Source: Rickettsiales bacterium
Lineage (GTDB): Bacteria > Pseudomonadota > Alphaproteobacteria > Rickettsiales > UBA1997
Direction: 5' to 3'
Length of the DNA stretch: 15,819 nucleotides
Assembly: GCA_031255235.1 (NCBI GenBank)
Contig: JAIRSX010000111.1
Span: 1-15,819 of the forward strand
The translations under genes and the position numbers were made by a program. This document shows, piece by piece, positions 14,191 to 15,819 of this stretch. Below the pieces are notes generated by a model. It did not search any database. It saw only the letters and a program-made list of their open reading frames with translations, and was not told the origin of the DNA. Within the stretch, counting starts at the first letter, position 1; each line of letters opens with the position of its first letter.

Positions 14191-14712
14191 GTGAAACATA
14201 TAACACGAATTAAAGAAAGTTTTAATTGTGCTTTTGTGAAGGCTATAGCCTGCATTACGGGTTTTGGGTTTGAAATTGAAGAATATGATACATTTGGATG
14301 CGATGGATGTTTTACAAATTTAGAAACTGGATTTAAAGTTTATACACAATTAAAATCAACTTCCAATAAAAGATTATTTAAAGAAAGCACGATAATATAT
14401 CCATTGGAGGTAAACAATTATAGCTATTTAATTAAGCAAGGTGAGCCAAAAATTCTAATAGTTTTGGAATTGCCATTTAAAGAGGATAATGTAGGAAACG
14501 AAGATGAGGATACTTATAAGTGGATAGAACAAGATGTAGAAAAACTTATTTTAAAAAAATGTTGTTATTATATAAATTTACAAGGATGGAAACAAACTGA
14601 AAATACTACCTCAATAAATATTGAAATACCAAGAACAAATATTTTTACGCCACAAACTCTGACCGATTTTGAAAGTAATTATAAGAGTAAAATTATTAAG
14701 GAGATAAAATGA
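14191..14712 (+). CDS. DUF4365 family protein, PD-(D/E)XK nuclease-like
   Basis: This 173-aa protein matches the DUF4365 layout. An N-terminal helix (residues 4-22) carries Glu9. Then come EYDTFGCDGCF with Asp38, and a strand ending in the catalytic-type QLKST (Gln53, Lys55). After that come the PKILIVLELPF strand (about 83-93), a CCYYINLQGW segment and a C-terminal NIEIPRTNIFTP block. The E...D...QxK arrangement is that of PD-(D/E)XK nucleases, so a metal-dependent DNA or RNA nuclease is likely; activity is inferred. The start is GTG. The in-frame sequence upstream has no ATG, GTG or TTG before a stop at 14155. A TTGACA lies at 14099-14104 but its -10 box is unclear. The 3' end overlaps the next gene by ATGA, so the two are co-translated. 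Base composition is distinctly more AT-rich than the housekeeping genes, which suggests transfer. Confidence 0.82.
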   Translation: MKHITRIKESFNCAFVKAIACITGFGFEIEEYDTFGCDGCFTNLETGFKVYTQLKSTSNKRLFKESTIIYPLEVNNYSYLIKQGEPKILIVLELPFKEDNVGNEDEDTYKWIEQDVEKLILKKCCYYINLQGWKQTENTTSINIEIPRTNIFTPQTLTDFESNYKSKIIKEIK

Positions 14713-15815
14713 TAACTGATTTACCACTTCAAAAAATTAAAGCATATCTAACAAATAGGAAATGGGAAGAAAAACATGAAATATCATATAATGATTTTGT
14801 CATTGGTTGTGAGTGGCAAAATTTTATAGATGAAAAGGAATATAAAATTTTTGTTTCAAGTGGTTTTAATGAAGATGATTATAGATATAGAACAAGAGAA
14901 TTAATAAGAGATTTAAGCAGGATAGAAAAAAGAGAAGAAGAACAAATTATAAGAGACATTATATTTTCAAATTATGATATATTTAGGGTCATAATTGATA
15001 AAGATAAAAAAACAGACAATCTACAATTAGAACAATTTGTAAATTTAACAAATAATGTTTTAAATATATATTCATACTCTGCTTTATCCATAAACAACCC
15101 TAAACTATATTATCAGTCAAAATACCCAAAAGATATAATGCAGTATAGGGAACAAATAAGATTAGGACATACCGAAAAGGGAAGTTTTATTGTAAATTTT
15201 CAAATTCCGATAGTTGATAATATAGAAAGTGATTTACTTAAAGATATAGAAGAAGATAAAATAGAAAATGAACCTTTTGAAAGACAAGTAAATATTAGGA
15301 TGTGCAATTTAATTCAAAATTCAATAGATGTAATTGAAAAAAAAGAGAAAATAGACAATGTTTTAAATAAAGGAATTAGTGCCAATTTTCTTGAGGCATT
15401 CGGAAATATCATTGATGCTTGTGGAAGTAATGGGACAAATTTTAAAATGTCTTGGTCTAATAATCGTCCAATAAAAGAACAATGGAAAATAAGAAACGAG
15501 TTTAATAATATTTCTCATGATTATGGGAGAATTTTAAAAGACTACGGAAAACAATTAAAAGAAAAAATACCAATAGATGATGTTGAAATAAAAGGGTATT
15601 GCATAAAACTACATAAGGAAACAAAATGTGAAATAACAATTTTGGATAATGAAAATGGTAAAATTAATCTTGAAATAAAAAAAGATGAAATTTATAAAAA
15701 AATTGTTGATGCTCATAAAGATGGAAAATTGATAACCATAAAAGGAAGATTAACAAAGGGTAAGTCATACACACTAGAAAATTTTGAAGAGAAAGATATA
15801 ATTATTGAAGAATGA
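14709..15815 (+). CDS. 368-aa partner of the DUF4365 nuclease, conserved unknown family
   Basis: The start is well supported by AAGGAG and an ATGA overlap with the nuclease gene. The N-terminal domain (1-130) begins DLPLQKIKAYLTNRKWEE and looks alpha/beta. A central block has the striking motif IRLGHTEKGSFIVNFQIPI (150-168), followed by EPFERQVNIRM (188-198) and KGISANFLEAF (221-231), then an MSWSNNRP strand. The C-terminal 75 residues form a beta-rich module (GYCIKL, CEITIL, INLEIKKDEIYKKIVDAH, LITIKGRL) that looks like a small OB-fold-type barrel. From memory, proteins with the same RLG-TE-GSF and SAN-EA blocks occur in distant bacteria as hypothetical proteins. I cannot verify this here. 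No Walker, helicase or nuclease motif is visible. A nucleic-acid sensor or regulator of the nuclease is an inference. It is complete, ending 4 bases before the window edge. Confidence 0.8.
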   Translation: MITDLPLQKIKAYLTNRKWEEKHEISYNDFVIGCEWQNFIDEKEYKIFVSSGFNEDDYRYRTRELIRDLSRIEKREEEQIIRDIIFSNYDIFRVIIDKDKKTDNLQLEQFVNLTNNVLNIYSYSALSINNPKLYYQSKYPKDIMQYREQIRLGHTEKGSFIVNFQIPIVDNIESDLLKDIEEDKIENEPFERQVNIRMCNLIQNSIDVIEKKEKIDNVLNKGISANFLEAFGNIIDACGSNGTNFKMSWSNNRPIKEQWKIRNEFNNISHDYGRILKDYGKQLKEKIPIDDVEIKGYCIKLHKETKCEITILDNENGKINLEIKKDEIYKKIVDAHKDGKLITIKGRLTKGKSYTLENFEEKDIIIEE

Positions 15816-15819
15816 TTTA

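Overview
The window is AT-rich DNA from a Gram-negative bacterium that uses the standard genetic code. The best guess is an alphaproteobacterium, probably host-associated. The RNase J has the HAHEDHIGA metal motif that I associate with alphaproteobacterial RNase J. The EF-P and the short, single-PDZ RseP have an alphaproteobacterial look, and there is a signal-peptide-bearing beta-barrel protein ending in Phe. This taxon guess is inference from protein flavour only.

Layout, left to right. A PnuC-type transporter gene (about 46-609, +) converges on a long minus-strand block and shares a bidirectional terminator with it (634-665). Read in the direction of transcription, the block is fhs, rseP, rplU, rpmA, efp, rnj and then a large unknown 827-aa protein with Ala/Pro low-complexity DNA. 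rplU-rpmA-efp-rnj looks like a translation/RNA-processing operon. rseP, fhs and the 827-aa gene have their own promoter candidates. Diverging from fhs is an MFS transporter (9658-10755, +), followed by smpB and a small unknown acidic protein whose 3' end overlaps, in antisense, a tRNA-Arg gene with the unusual anticodon GCG. An outer-membrane protein gene follows, preceded by a run of 17 T residues placed like a promoter spacer, and it ends at a strong terminator.

From about 13.3 kb the character changes. There are almost 900 bases with no intact gene, holding the decayed remains of a small membrane/coiled-coil protein. Then comes a very AT-rich, translationally coupled pair: a DUF4365 PD-(D/E)XK-like nuclease and a 368-aa partner. 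The partner has conserved central motifs and a C-terminal beta-rich module. This pair is the best candidate for an undescribed, possibly defence-related, system.

A recurring signal is a -10 box ending 6-8 nt before the start codon, with no Shine-Dalgarno sequence, at rseP, fhs, the MFS gene and smpB, and possibly at pnuC and the OMP gene. This points to leaderless mRNAs. Operon-internal genes such as rpmA and rnj, the 827-aa gene and the 368-aa gene instead have clear Shine-Dalgarno sequences.
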